Shown here: positions 19,386-32,330 of the stretch, in pieces
Numbering within the stretch: the stretch's first letter is position 1
Layout: each line of letters opens with the position of its first letter
DNA from: Fremontodendron californicum
Lineage: Eukaryota > Streptophyta > Magnoliopsida > Malvales > Malvaceae
DNA length: 64,000 nucleotides
Direction of reading: 5' to 3'
Assembly: GCA_030761205.1 (NCBI GenBank)
Contig: JAULJL010000011.1
Span: 18,094,501-18,158,500 of the forward strand
Translations under genes and position numbers: made by a program
The notes under the pieces: model-generated
Databases searched by the model: none
Seen by the model: the letters and a program-made list of their open reading frames with translations, nothing else
Told to the model about the DNA's origin: nothing

Positions 19386-21190
19386 TGATAAGTGCTTAAT
19401 TTCATACATTTTCCTATTTAATTTCTTTATACTTTGTGCTTTGATTCTTACTTCCTTGACATTTTACTAGGTTTTTATGCTTTGTAGATATTTTGGAGGA
19501 GATGAAGTCAAAACATGTCAATTAGGATGTTAAAGACCTTACAAAATCACAATCACAAGATGGAAAAAGAGTTGGGAGTCAAAAAGATCAAATTCTTGGT
19601 GCAAAGCAAGAAGACAGATTTGACCTCCGGAGCTTGTTGCTAAGAAAACATGATTTTAGACTCTTTATTCGAAGAAACTTCCTTCTTGACTTTTGAAGAT
19701 CACTGGATTACCTTTCCAACGGCTGGTCATGGGCCTAAATCGGATAAGAAATGGTCATCCAAATCGGCATTGGAATATCTCCCTAAAAACCCTAGTGGCA
19801 GAAAAAAACCCTAGCCGTAAATGACAACTTTTTCTTAATACCCTAGTTGACATTTAAGTTTATCCTTGCCAAAGAAGGATTAGTGGCTGTCAACTTGCAT
19901 TAATTGCAAGTATCTTTCCTTAAAGCTAATCCTAGTCAAAGTAGGAGAATTAAATCAGCCAAGACTTTCCTTCCTTACACTTACTTTGGCTGCAAGAATA
20001 TAATCTCTCTTCATTAAAGAGTGCTTTGACTAAAACTTTCCTACTTTATTCAAACTTGGCTGCCAAGGCTTATATCTTTCCTTAAAACACAAAAGTCAGC
20101 CACTTTTCCTTAACTTTAGCCACAAGTCAGCATTTATTGAAGGGAGAGAGCTGAAATTCACTTGTTTGATGCCCTAGCTATTGCCTATAAATAGAGACCA
20201 AGGGGGCATACGAAATTGACACTTCCCCAAGCATCAAATTCTGATTTCTTCTTTGTTTGTTTGTTTTTGAGAGAGCAAGAGGTTGGATAATTAACATTCT
20301 TCTACTTCTTCTTTCTTTCTTTTATTTTCTTCTTAGATTCTCTTTAATTTTATGTTTATGTTTACAATGCCTATGCTAGGCTAAACTTTTATTTGGTTAA
20401 GGGTGATTTCAAAGCCCTAGACATGTTATGTAATTAATTTTAAGAATCTATCTATCATTGTTTTCTATCAAAGTTGCTTATGTTCTTCCATAAAAATTGT
20501 TCATGGTGATGTTTTGATTTGTTTAGGTGGCCAACTAGATAAATCTTGATAATTGTCTAATGCTAGTTTAGGAGTCTTGATCCGTGTAATTGTCTTGATT
20601 TCCTATTCATAAGTAGCAATTTGTGATTAATGATTATGGTCAAGTTTTCAATAATTGCAAAGTGGAACATAACCTAAGTTGAACAATCCGAGCTTATGTG
20701 TTTGTTGCTTAGATCAACCTATCTTTCTCATCATAAAGCTGCCATTAAATTGAATTTAGAGAGCTTATTCTAGGTTGTTTGATGGTTAGAGATTAAATAG
20801 AGAGCTTGTTCTATTTAACGACGAACTAAGGAAAGATTGGGGTAACAGAGCTTGTTGTTATCTACGGTTGTTAACTTTGATAGCTAATTAATGTTGATAG
20901 ATATGAAATTGATTCTTAATGATGTCTAGTGGTGGAGAATGAAACCTTAACCATATTTTTCATATTTGATTCTTCTTAATTACTTGTTTTCTCATTCTTA
21001 TTGTTAACTTTAGTTTAAATCTGATTTCAAAATCCCCTTTACTTTTGTTTACTTGTTTTTAAGTTTTAAACTATTAACTTATAAACTAAAACCCAATCCC
21101 TGTGGACTCGACCCTTGCTAATCACTATACTTTACAATTGATTCTTTTTAAGTGCAAGGTTAAATAAGATACACTCTTTTGGGTGCATCA
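19386..21190 (+). repeat. Element C 5' LTR (1805 bp)
   Basis: Begins TGATAAGTGC and ends GGGTGCATCA. U3 (to about 20265) is specific to C, with TATAAATA at 20186-20193. From GAGAGAGCAAGAGG at about 20269 it is homologous to the R-U5 of A, B and D, but it lacks the GGCTGGTTATACC minisatellite. Confidence 0.92.
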
Positions 21191-21196
21191 AGTTTT

Positions 21197-21214
21197 TGGC
21201 GCCGTTGCCGGTGA
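21197..21214 (+). other. Primer binding site of element C (tRNA-Asp)
   Basis: TGGCGCCGTTGCCGGTGA, one mismatch to the version in A, six bases after the LTR. Confidence 0.85.
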
Positions 21215-21308
21215 TTGCTTTCTTTAGTTTATTAGTTTATTGGTTTATTCATATTTTCAATTCTAATTATTTACTTTCTTATTATTTTATTTTTTTTTTT
21301 ATTAGTGA

Positions 21309-24300
21309 ATGTTCCAAGCTCCTAAAGAAGACTTAAGACTTAGGAGAATTCGGGAATTTATAACTTCTCACCAACAACCAATCGAGGAGTTGATCCAAAA
21401 CATCCAAGAGGAGCAAGGAGAGATGGCAGCAGCTGACAACCGAACTCTCAAGGAGCTAGCCGCTCCGGACTTGGATCAACAACCATTATGCATTTTATAT
21501 GCTAATCTTGAGGTAGCTTTTGAATTAAAATCTGGTTCGATTCATCTTCTCCCAACTTTTCATGGTTTTGCAGGAGAGGATCCAAATAAGCACCTCAAGG
21601 AATTCCATGTAGTTTGCTCAAGCATGAGACCAACAAGAGTCACGAAGAGCAAGTTAAGTTGAGAGCCTTCCCATTCTCTCTAGCTGATTCAGCAAAGGAA
21701 TGGCTCTACTATCTACCATCCGGGACCATCACTACATGGAATGATATGAAGAAAGCATTCTTGGAAAGGTATTTCCCAGCATCTAAGGCTGCCAACATTA
21801 GAAAAGAGATATGTGGGAGTCGGCAATACAATGGAGAGTCCTTATATGAATATTGGGAGAGGTTCAAGAAACTCTGTGCATCATGTCCACACCATCAGAT
21901 AAGTGAACAACTTCTCATCCAATACTTCTATAAAGGTCTCATGCCCATGGAGAGAAGTATGATAGATGCCGCTAGTGGGGGAGCTCTAGTTGATAAGACT
22001 CCCGGGGCTGCTAGAACTCTAATCTCCAACATGGCAGCCAATTCTCAATAATTCTCAATGAGACAAGATCCACCACCACAACCCAAGAGAGTTAATGAGG
22101 TAAGTATATCATCCCTTGAACAAAAATTTGATAAACTGACTTCTCTTGTTCAACAATTGGCTGTAGGTAATATACAGCAAATAAAGGCTTGTGGCATATG
22201 TTCAAACATGGGGCACCAAACTGATATGTGTCCAACACTTCAAGAGGACACCAATGAACATGTGAATGCCATGGGTGGATTTCAGAACCAATCAAGGAAA
22301 TATGATCCCTACTCAAACACTTACAATCCAGGATGGAGGGATCATCCAAACTTCAATTATGGAGGGAACCAATCACAAACTATTCCTCCACCATTTGACA
22401 ACAGGCCACCGGGTTTTCAGCAAAGAGTGCAACAACCATACCAAACCCGACAACAACTGCCACCCACCCAAAATTCAGGTACTTCTATTGAAGATCTTGT
22501 TAAAGCTCTTTCTACTAATACAATTCAATTTCAACAGGAAACAAAGACAAGTATTCGAAATTTGGAGACTCAAATTGGGCAATTGGCAACAACCATGAGT
22601 CAAATGCAAGCAAGGGATTCTGGGAAATTACCTTCCCAAACCATAGTGAATCCAAGAGAGAATGCCAATGTTATAACTTTAAGAAGTGGGAAACAGCTAG
22701 AGACACCACAAAATGATAGTGCTCAAGGGGAAAACAACACCATGGCATCCTCTTCACATCCCAACGAGCCACTAAAAAAGGTAACTCCTAAACCATCATT
22801 TCCTTCTTATATAACTCCTCCACCTTTTCCTAGCAGGTTAGCAAAGTCCAAGAAGGAGGAGCAAGAGAAGGAAATTTTGGAAACCTTCCGGAAAGTTGAG
22901 GTGAACATTCCTTTACTAGATGCTATCAAGCAAGTGCCAAGATATGCCAAGTTCCTAAAAGAGTTGTGCACATCTAAACGAAGTTGAAATGGAATGAAAA
23001 GGTAAGTGTAGGGGAGAATGTGTCAGCTGTTCTTCAAAAGAAACTCCCACCTAAATGCAAGGATCCAGGTATGTTTACCATTCCTTGTAAGATAGGCAAC
23101 ACCAGGTTTGAGCGTGCTATGCTAGATCTAGGGGCATCTATTAATGTCATGCCATATTCAATTTATGCTTCATTGAATCTAGGACCATTAGAGGAAACCG
23201 GTGTTATAATACAACTTGCTGACCGTTATAACACTTACCCAAGAGGAGTTGTAGAAGACGTTCTTGTACAGGTTAATGAATTGGTTTTCCCGCTGACTTT
23301 TATGTTATTGAGATGGAATATGAGATGTCTTCTAATCCCACACCTATTCTATTAGGGAGACCATTCTTGAAAACAGCAAGAACTAAAATAGATGTACATG
23401 ATGGCACTTTAACTATGGAATTTGATGGTGAAATAATTCGCTTTAACATTTTTGAGGCCATGAGATATCCTAGTGATGTGCATTCTGTTTTTAACATTGA
23501 TATAATTGACTCACTAGTGCAGCAAGCTTATGAGCTAGATAGTGAAGATAGTGTGGAAATAGTCCTTAGCAAACATCTCAGAATGGGGAATGCTAAAGGG
23601 GAACTAGCCTTGAGTGACCATGTGGAAGGGGCACTAGAATCTTTACACTCGTTGCCACCTAAAGATGCAAGGTTTGATGTTTCATTTATTGATTTGCCTT
23701 TATCTAATGAGAAACTTCTACCTTCCATTTTGCAGGCACCAACTTTAAAGTTGAAACCACTACCGAACCACTTGAAATATGTGCTCTTAGGTGAAAAGGA
23801 CACACTACAGGTCATCATTGCCAAAGAGCTCACACCTTTGCAAGAAGAACGAGTTATCCGGGTGCTTAGAGAGCATAAAACAGCAATTGGTTGGACAATT
23901 GTCGATATCAAGGGAATAAGGCCATCTATCTGCATGCACCGGATTTTGTTAGAGGAGGCGTCCAAACCAACAAGAGAAGCAGAAAGAAGATTGAACCCTC
24001 CTATGATGGAGGTTGTGAAAAAAGGAGATACTAAAGCTCCTAGATGTTGGAGTGATCTATCCTATCTCGGATAGCAAATGGGTGAGCCCGGTCCAAGTGG
24101 TTCCAAAGAAATCAGGTGTAACGGTGGTAACAAATAATGAGAATGAACTTGTTCCTACTAGGATTCAAACAGGGTGGCGAGTTTGTATTGATTATCGAAA
24201 ACTTAATTCCACAACTCGCAAAGACCACTTTCCTTTACCTTTTATTGATCAAATGCTTGAAAGGTTAGCTGGCCATTCTCATTATTGTTTTCTTGATGGT

Positions 24301-25314
24301 TTTTTCAGGTTATAATCAGATTGCCATTGCTCCGGAGGACCAAGAGAAAACAACATTCACTTGTCCATTTGGTACTTTTGTATACCGGCGTATGCCATTT
24401 GGTCTTTGTAATGCACCAGCTACATTCCAAAGGTGTATGGTTAGCATATTTTCAGATTATGTAGAGAACATCATAGAAGTGTTTATGGATGATTTTAGTG
24501 TCTATGGTGATTCTTTTGATAGATGTCTAGAGAACCTTACACTTGTACTTGAATTGGGAAAAATGTCACTTTATGGTAGAACAAGGAATAGTTTTGGGCC
24601 ATGTTATTTCTTCTAGAGGGATAGAGGTTGATAAATCTAAAATAGATATTATGTATTCTTTACCACCTCCCACAAATGTGAGAGACGTTCGTTCTTTTCT
24701 TGGACATGCAGGTTTCTATAGGAGATTTATCAAAGACTTCTCAAAGATCACATTACCTCTTTGCAAGCTACTACAAAAAGATGTGGTTTTCCACTTTGAT
24801 GAAAAATGCAAAGAGGCGTTTGAAACATTGAAGGGACTCTTGACATCAGCTCCTATCATGCAACCACCAGATTGGAATGTACCTTTTGAAATCATGTGTG
24901 ATGCTAGTGACTATGCCATTGGAGCTGTTTTGGGCCAACGGGTTGGCAAAGCCTCACATGCCATTTATTATGCCTCCCTAACTCTTAATGATGCTCAATT
25001 GAACTATTCCACTACTGAAAAAGAACTTTTGGCTGTTGTATTTGCTTTAGAAAAATTTCGATCTTATTTAATTGGTACTAAAGTAATTGTATATTCTGAC
25101 CATGCAACCCTTAGGTACTTACTCACTAAGAAGGAGGCCAAACCAAGGTTGATTAGATGGATACTTCTCTTACAAGAGTTTGATTTGGAGATAAAAGATA
25201 AGAGAGGTAGTGACAACCTGGTTGCGGACTATCTTAGCCGTTTAGTTCATGAAGAGGATGCACTACCCTTGAATGAGAACTTTCCGGATGAGCAACTTCT
25301 TTTTATAAGTACAA
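21309..25314 (+). pseudogene. Element C gag-pol, 5' part (gag to RNase H), broken
   Basis: Gag starts MFQAPKEDL at 21309. It contains the capsid-type block (FPFSLADSAKEWLYYLP), a knuckle-like CGICSNMGHQTDMC near 22190 (C-x2-C-x4-H-x4-C), the linker, protease (DLGAS), RT (FMDD) and RNase H. Breaks seen by comparison with B: a frameshift near 21640; an in-frame TAA at 22049-22051; a 1-bp loss near 22981; a 1-bp loss near 23288; a 1-bp gain in an A-run near 24020; a 1-bp gain in a T-run near 24301; and a 29-bp deletion at about 24553 between TTGAA repeats. It could not make a full polyprotein. Confidence 0.9.
25310..25314 (+). other. Target-site duplication of element D, left copy (tacaa)
   Basis: tacaa precedes TGATAACTCG here and follows TGCATCA at 44288-44292. 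Removing D and one tacaa restores continuity with the pol sequence of B. Confidence 0.95.
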
Positions 25315-27363
25315 TGATAACTCGTATAATTATATAGTTTTTAGTTATGTTTTATTATTGTTTTGTGTCAAATATGAGTTATTATTGTTTAGTCTAATTG
25401 TGTTTATGATCTTTTATATTTTTATGTAATTTGGTGTTTTTCACAAGTTTCTTTGAGTGATTTCAGATTACTAGAATTAAGGGCAAATCCAGTTCAGTTC
25501 CAGTTCCGACACATTTTGCCATATCAGCTATATCTGGAGTTTCACTGAAGAAATAAGGCTGAAATTTGTAGCCGTGCAAAGCTAAGAGGCATATCTATCT
25601 TTTTCATGTTTTATACTTCTTGAAACGGAGTCGTTTTCCCTAGCGAAATCGACCATCAAGTTGGATGATGTGCAATGACGTCTGTGCTGACCTGTTTTCG
25701 TATTTTGCCCATATCTGCTTATCCACATCAGCAAATGAGCTGATTCCAATGGCTATGGATCCATAACTGATACGGGAACCTTTGTCTAGAAGACCATATG
25801 ATCAGATCAGGCCTCTAATATTGACGAAATCGACCATCAAGTTGGCTGATGTGCAATGACGTATGTGCTGACATGTTTTCGTATTTTGCCCATATCTGCT
25901 TATCCACATCAGCAAATGAGCTGATTCCAACGGCTATGGATCCGTAGCTGATAGGGGAACCTTTTTCTAGAAGACCATGTGATCAGATCAAGCCTCCAAC
26001 ATTGACGAAATCGACCATCAAGTTGGCTGATCAAAATTGTCATACAATATGACGAAAATTGTTAGAAAAATTCACCCACCTATTATACCTACCTTTGAAA
26101 TTTGTAAAGCTTGTCTCTTGTCATTTAGCCTTCCAAAATGTGTATAAATAGAGGGCCTTGGATGATTGTAGAGGATCATATTGTACATAGGTAGGATATT
26201 AGCCATTTTAATAAAATTCTCTAAGTTTTCTTCTTCTTTCTTTTCTCTAGTTTTTTTCTTTTCTCTAGTTTTCTTTTTCTTTAGAGAGAGCAAGAGGTTG
26301 GATAATTAATATTCTTCCTCTTCTTCTTTCTTTCTTTTATTTTCTTCTTAGATTTTCTTTAATTTTATGTTTATGTTTATAATGCCTATGCTAGGCTAAA
26401 CTTCTATTTGGTTAAGGGTGATTTCAAAGCCCTAGACATGTTTTATGATTGATTTTCAGATTCTATCTATCATTAATTTTCTATCAAAGTTGCTTATGTT
26501 CTTCTACAAGAATTGTTCATGATGTTGTCTTGATTTGTTTAGGTGTACAACTAGATAGATCTTGATAATTATCTATTGCTAGTTTAGGAGTCTTGATCCG
26601 TGTAATTGTCTTGATTTCCTATTCATAAGTGGCAATTTGTGATTAATGATTATGGTCAAGTTTTCAATAATTGCAAAGTGGAACATAACCTAAGTTGAAC
26701 AATCCGAGCTTATGTGTTTGTTGCTTAGATCAACCTATCTTTCTCATCATAAAGCTGCCATTAAATTGAATTTAGAGAGCTTATTCTAGGTTGTTTAATG
26801 GTTAGAGATTAAATAGAGAGCTTGTTCTATTTAACGACAAACTAAGGAAAGATTGGGATAACAGAGCTTGTTGTTATCTACGGTTGTTAACTTTGATAGT
26901 TGGTTGATATTGATAGATCTGAAATTGATTCTTAATGATGTCTAGTGGTGGAGAATGAAACCTTAACCATATTTTTCATATTTGATTCTTCTTACTTATT
27001 TGTTTTCTTACTTTTAGTTTGCTTATTTCTAAAAGTATATTTATTTTTATTGGCTGGTTATACCGCCTAATTTGTATATTAACTTTGTTTTATTTTTATT
27101 GGCTGGTTATACCGCCTAATTTAGTATATATATTTTTATTGGCTGGTTATACCGCCTTGCATCTTATTCTTATTATTTACTTTAGTTAAAATCTGGCTTC
27201 AAAAACCCCTTTTCTTTTCTTGTTTTCTTTGAACGTAAGTTATAAACTATTAACTTATAAACTAAAACCCAATCCCTGAGGACTCGACCCTTGCTAACTA
27301 CTATACTTACAATTGATCTTTTTAGTGCAAGGTTAAATAAGATACACTCTTTTGGGTGCATCA
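25315..27363 (+). repeat. Element D 5' LTR (2049 bp)
   Basis: TGATAACTCG to TGCATCA. Two 181-bp U3 units start at 25650 and 25831, TATAAATA is at 26143-26150, and minisatellite units lie at 27045-27160. Confidence 0.93.
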
Positions 27364-27369
27364 AATTTT

Positions 27370-27387
27370 TGGCGCCGTTGCCTGGGA
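27370..27387 (+). other. Primer binding site of element D (tRNA-Asp, one mismatch)
   Basis: TGGCGCCGTTGCCTGGGA, one G to T change from the site in A. Confidence 0.85.
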
Positions 27388-27507
27388 TTGCTTTCTTTAG
27401 TTTATTTGTTACTTGGTTTATTCTTATTTTCAGTTCTAATTAGTTCTATTTTCTTGTACATACAAGTTTTTCTTATCAAATTTTGAAAAAAAAAAAAGAA
27501 AGAAACG

Positions 27508-28446
27508 ATGGAATTGAGCAATCTAACACTTGAAGAGTTGGTGGCATACATGAACATGGAAAATCAACAAGCCAATCTCACCTACCCAGTTCAACAATTG
27601 GCCATGGGAGGATGTCAAGGCCATCAAGTGTTCCAAGACCAACAGTATGATCATTACTCAAACACTTACCATGAGGGATGGTGTGATCATACTAATTATG
27701 GCTACTCGAATAATTACCAAGAAGTAGATCCTTATGCCAATTACACTCATCCATCTAGCTTCAATCAATCATGGTCTCAAGAACAAGATCTTTTTCAGCC
27801 ACCACATTTGACTCAAAGCTCAGGTACTTCTTTAGAAGATCTTGTCTATTCTCTTGTTACTAATACTTTGCAATTTCAGCAGGAAACAAGGGCAAGCATC
27901 CAGAGTTTGGAAAAGCAAATGAGCCAATTGGCTAGTAGTATGGTGGGATGGGTAGCACAAAGATCTGAAGAACTCCCTGCCCAAATAATGATTAACCCAA
28001 AGGAGAATGCTACTATTGTGACCTTGAGGAATGAGGAACAAGATGAGGATGAGACAAAATTAGAGATGGATTCTATTCTTGAAGATAATGAAGCTTCAAT
28101 TCCGAAAGAGAGTACTTCGGCACCTGAGGTAACGTTTAAGGTTCCACTTTTTACTAATGTTTCTTCTCCACCTTTTCCTAGTAGATTTGCAAAGTTCAAG
28201 GAGGAAGAACATGAACAACACATGCCGGAAACCTTAAACAGCTTGCTTGTGGATGCCATTGGACAAGTACCAAGATATGCACAATTCCTCAAAGAGCTAT
28301 ACCCCACCAAGAATGATGAAATAATACGTGTGGGGGAGAATGCATTGGCTGTTTTGCAAAGAAAACTTCCTCCAAAACGCAAAAATCCGAGAAATTTCAT
28401 GTATGAGCCTGACAAGCCTAAAATGCCAAGAAGGGGTGTTGGTTAG
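27508..28446 (+). CDS. Gag-remnant protein, copy in D (312 aa)
   Basis: Same length and layout as the ORF in A: MELSNLTLEELVAYMN N-terminus, SNTYHEGW and YANYTHPSSFNQSWSQ tracts, NSGTS/SSGTS-EDLVYSLVT, a glutamine-rich helix, and a tail ending GVG. In D the tail keeps the DAIGQVPRYAQFLKELY motif known from the gag/protease linkers of B and C, which has decayed in A. It lacks the capsid domain and zinc knuckle. Two young elements keep this ORF open, so it may be used, perhaps co-assembling with gag from C- or B-type elements. That is inference. Confidence 0.7.
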   Translation: MELSNLTLEELVAYMNMENQQANLTYPVQQLAMGGCQGHQVFQDQQYDHYSNTYHEGWCDHTNYGYSNNYQEVDPYANYTHPSSFNQSWSQEQDLFQPPHLTQSSGTSLEDLVYSLVTNTLQFQQETRASIQSLEKQMSQLASSMVGWVAQRSEELPAQIMINPKENATIVTLRNEEQDEDETKLEMDSILEDNEASIPKESTSAPEVTFKVPLFTNVSSPPFPSRFAKFKEEEHEQHMPETLNSLLVDAIGQVPRYAQFLKELYPTKNDEIIRVGENALAVLQRKLPPKRKNPRNFMYEPDKPKMPRRGVG

Positions 28447-30346
28447 ATTCAAAACACTAACTCAAGTGTTAATTGGGAAGGCAGCCCAATTAAAGAAGAA
28501 ATTGCCAACCTTCCATATTCAGATTTGCTTTCTCTTTCTTTTCCTTTTTCTTTTATTATTTTTCTTTTTATTGTTTTTATTTTTATTTTTTATGTTTACT
28601 TGTTAATTTTTGTTTAGTATTTTAGGATTATTTAGGTTGCATGAGTTTGTTTTGTTTTGAGTCTTAGTTGTTCCTATTCTTATGTTATTAGTTCTTTTCT
28701 CTTACACATGATTCTTTCATTTGGGTTAATAGACTTACATTGAGGACAATGTAAGAATTAAGTGTGGGGGGAATGATTTAGGATTTCTTTTATTTTTGTC
28801 TACTATTTTTTTTTATGAGTCTTTATTATTATTATTTTTAGTGTGTTTTAGTTCCTTTTTAATACAATGATGAGATATGAATTGCATAAGTCTAAAACAG
28901 ATTTATTAGTGAGAAGATTTTCATGAGAATTGAACTTGATATCAATCTTTTTATGAGCCAATGTTAATATGATATGTTGATTGAGAAAGAAGCATGTTTA
29001 GACTTAATCTGACTTGTATAATCATCCTTGTGAGTTTTTGAGCCTATAATGATTGATGCATTATACAAATCAATCTAATTTCTTTCTTGAGTGCTCTTAT
29101 GATTACATGATTCTCTAGAACTTGCTTTAAACCATTTGAGACTATATTGATGCATGTAACAACATGAATATGATAGAGGCATTAGGATTTTTTAACTAGG
29201 GCCAAACAGCCATCCCTTATTGATGTTCCAAGAGAACATCCCTCTAGTGAACCAATTTGAGCCTACATTGAATAAGCTATTTATTTGGTAACCACATCTT
29301 ACACCTAGCCTAAACACATTTATATCTTTACCCTTGTTCTAAAGATGGACTAGAATGTTTGAGACATATTGCAAAAACAAGGGATACTTTTTGAGAATTT
29401 GGGTTAGAACAAAAGATAAGTGTGGGGGAGGAGAAAGGCAAAAGTCAAGAGAAAAATAGAGGGAATATTGCCAAATACATTCCCATGTAAAAAAAAAAAA
29501 AACAAATTTTTTTTGAATAATCTCTTGAACTTCTAGTTAAAGAAAAGAAAAAGATGTTCGAAAGTTGGTTAGAATGAAGTAAAGGCTCAACATGAAATAT
29601 TCAGCCTATGTGATTATGTACTTCTAAAGAATATTGAGAAAGTTTTATTTGCAAAATCTTTTTTGTCTCTAAATTCTATGAAGTCTTTGGAATGTTTGTG
29701 ATATCTTTTCCTTTTTATTCTTTAACCACATTATTACCTCTTGGCCCCATTACAACCTTGATTAAAGACCTCTTGATTTATGAAGTTGCATGATCTTTTA
29801 GTGGAGAATAGGTAGACAAGCAAGCATATGGTAGAACTATTTTCATGAGATTGATTGAGTGTAAACACTTTACCACTACTTTAAAGAGTGAAAATCATGA
29901 GAGTATCCCATGTGAGAAGTTGAGATTAAGTTTGAATATGCACTATTTTGATTGAAATATGTTATGCTAATATTGGCTTAACTCAAACAATTTACATTCA
30001 AGCATGATTTTTTGTGAAATTTTTTAAGCTATTGATTAGTTTATAAGACTTGTTCAAATATTGTCTCTAATTTGTATTGAAAGGATTAGGAGTAAATATT
30101 TTTAGTATATGTAGTTTATTTATATGTAGTTTATTTATATTTTAATTTTTCAATGTTTGTGGGTATCGTTCTAGTAAACCCTCACGAGACTAAACTCGTC
30201 CACTAGGGACACCTAGGGGTTTAAAGGCTTGTGTCACATGCTAAGTGCCACCGTGATTTCCTACGAAAGTGGATTAGATTAGATTTTCTTATTTTATTTT
30301 TATTGAGTCGTTGCTAGGGACTAGCAACAATCTAATTGTGGGGGTG
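28447..30346 (+). other. Non-coding 3' region of element D
   Basis: No gene seen. A T-rich run, the ATTGAGGACAATGTAAG motif with PPT-like AAGTGTGGGGGG near 28758, poly-A near 29490, the three-way-junction motif at 30176-30222 and PPT-like GTGGGGGTG at 30338-30346 directly before the LTR. Confidence 0.75.
30176..30222 (+). other. Candidate three-way-junction RNA structure (D)
   Basis: Identical arms to those in A, about 125 bp upstream of the PPT. Confidence 0.5.
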
Positions 30347-32330
30347 TGATAACTCGTATAATTATATAGTTTTTAGTTATGTTTTATTATTGTTTTGTGT
30401 CAAATACGAGTTATTATTGTTTAGTCTAATTGTGTTTATGATCTTTTATATTTTTATGTAATTTGGTGTTTTTCACAAGTTTCTTTGAGTGATTTCAGAT
30501 TACTAGAATTAAGGGCAAATCCAGTTCAGTTCCAGTTTCGACACATTTTGCCATATCAGCTATATCTGGAGTTTCACTGAAGCAATAAGGCTGAAATTTG
30601 TAGCCGTGCAAAGCTAAGAGGCATATCTATCTTTTTCATGTTTTATACTTCTTGAAACGGAGTCGTTTTCCCTAGCGAAATCGACCATCAAGTTGGATGA
30701 TGTGCAATGACGTCTGTGCTGACCTGTTTTCGTATTTTGCCCATATCTGCTTATCCACATCAGCAAATGAGCTGATTCCAATGGCTATGGATCCTTAACT
30801 GATACGGGAACCTTTGTCTAGAAGACCATATGATCAGATCAGGCCTCTAATATTGACGAAATCGACCATCAAGTTGGCTGATGTGCAATGACGTCTGTGC
30901 TGACATGTTTTCGTATTTTGCCCATATCTGCTTATCCACATCAGCAAATGAGCTGATTCCAACGGCTATGGATCCGTAGCTGATAGGGGAACCTTTTTCT
31001 AGAAGACCATGTGATCAGATCAGGCCTCCAACATTGACGAAATCGACCATCAAGTTGGCTGATCAAAATTGTCATACAATATGACGAAAATTGTTAGAAA
31101 AATTCACCCACCTATTATACCTACCTTTGAAATTTGTAAAGCTTGTCTCTTGTCATTTAGCCTTCCAAAATGTGTATAAATAGAGGGCCTTGGATGATTG
31201 TAGAGGATCATATTGTACATAGGTAGGATATTAGCCATTTTAATAAAATTCTCTAAGTTTTCTTCTTCTTTCTTTTCTCTAGTTTTTTTCTTTTCTCTAG
31301 TTTTCTTTTTCTTTAGAGAGAGCAAGAGGTTGGATAATTAATATTCTTCCTCTTCTTCTTTCTTTCTTTTATTTTCTTCTTAGATTTTCTTTAATTTTAT
31401 GTTTATGTTTATAATGCCTATGCTAGGCTAAACTTCTATTTGGTTAAGGGTGATTTCAAAGCCCTAGACATGTTTTATGATTGATTTTCAGATTCTATCT
31501 ATCATTAATTTTCTATCAAAGTTGCTTATGTTCTTCTACAAGAATTGTTCATGATGTTGTCTTGATTTGTTTAGGTGTACAACTAGATAGATCTTGATAA
31601 TTATCTATTGCTAGTTTAGGAGTCTTGATCCGTGTAATTGTCTTGATTTCCTATTCATAAGTGGCAATTTGTGATTAATGATTATGGTCAAGTTTTCAAT
31701 AATTGCAAAGTGGAACATAACCTAAGTTGAACAATCCGAGCTTATGTGTTTGTTGCTTAGATCAACCTATCTTTCTCATCATAAAGCTGCCATTAAATTG
31801 AATTTAGAGAGCTTATTCTAGGTTGTTTAATGGTTAGAGATTAAATAGAGAGCTTGTTCTATTTAACGACAAACTAAGGAAAGATTGGGATAACAGAGCT
31901 TGTTGTTATCTACGGTTGTTAACTTTGATAGTTGGTTGATATTGATAGATCTGAAATTGATTCTTAATGATGTCTAGTGGTGGAGAATGAAACCTTAACC
32001 ATATTTTTCATATTTGATTCTTCTTACTTATTTGTTTTCTTACTTTTAGTTTGCTTATTTCTAAAAGTATATTTATTTTTATTGGCTGGTTATACCGCCT
32101 AATTTGTATATTAACTTTGTTTTATTTTTATTGGCTGGTTATACCGCCTAATTTAGTATATATATTTTTATTGGCTGGTTATACCGCCTTGCATCTTATT
32201 CTTATTATTTACTTTAGTTTAAATCTGGCTTCAAAAACCCCTTTTCTTTTCTTGTTTTCTTTGAACGTAAGTTATAAACTATTAACTTATAAACTAAAAC
32301 CCAATCCCTGAGGACTCGACCCTTGGTAAC
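30347..32330 (+). repeat. Element D 3' LTR, first part (1984 bp)
   Basis: Continues at 44223-44287 after element E. TATAAATA is at 31175-31182, followed by minisatellite units at 32080-32190. It ends in gtaac (32326-32330), the left target duplication of E. Confidence 0.93.
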
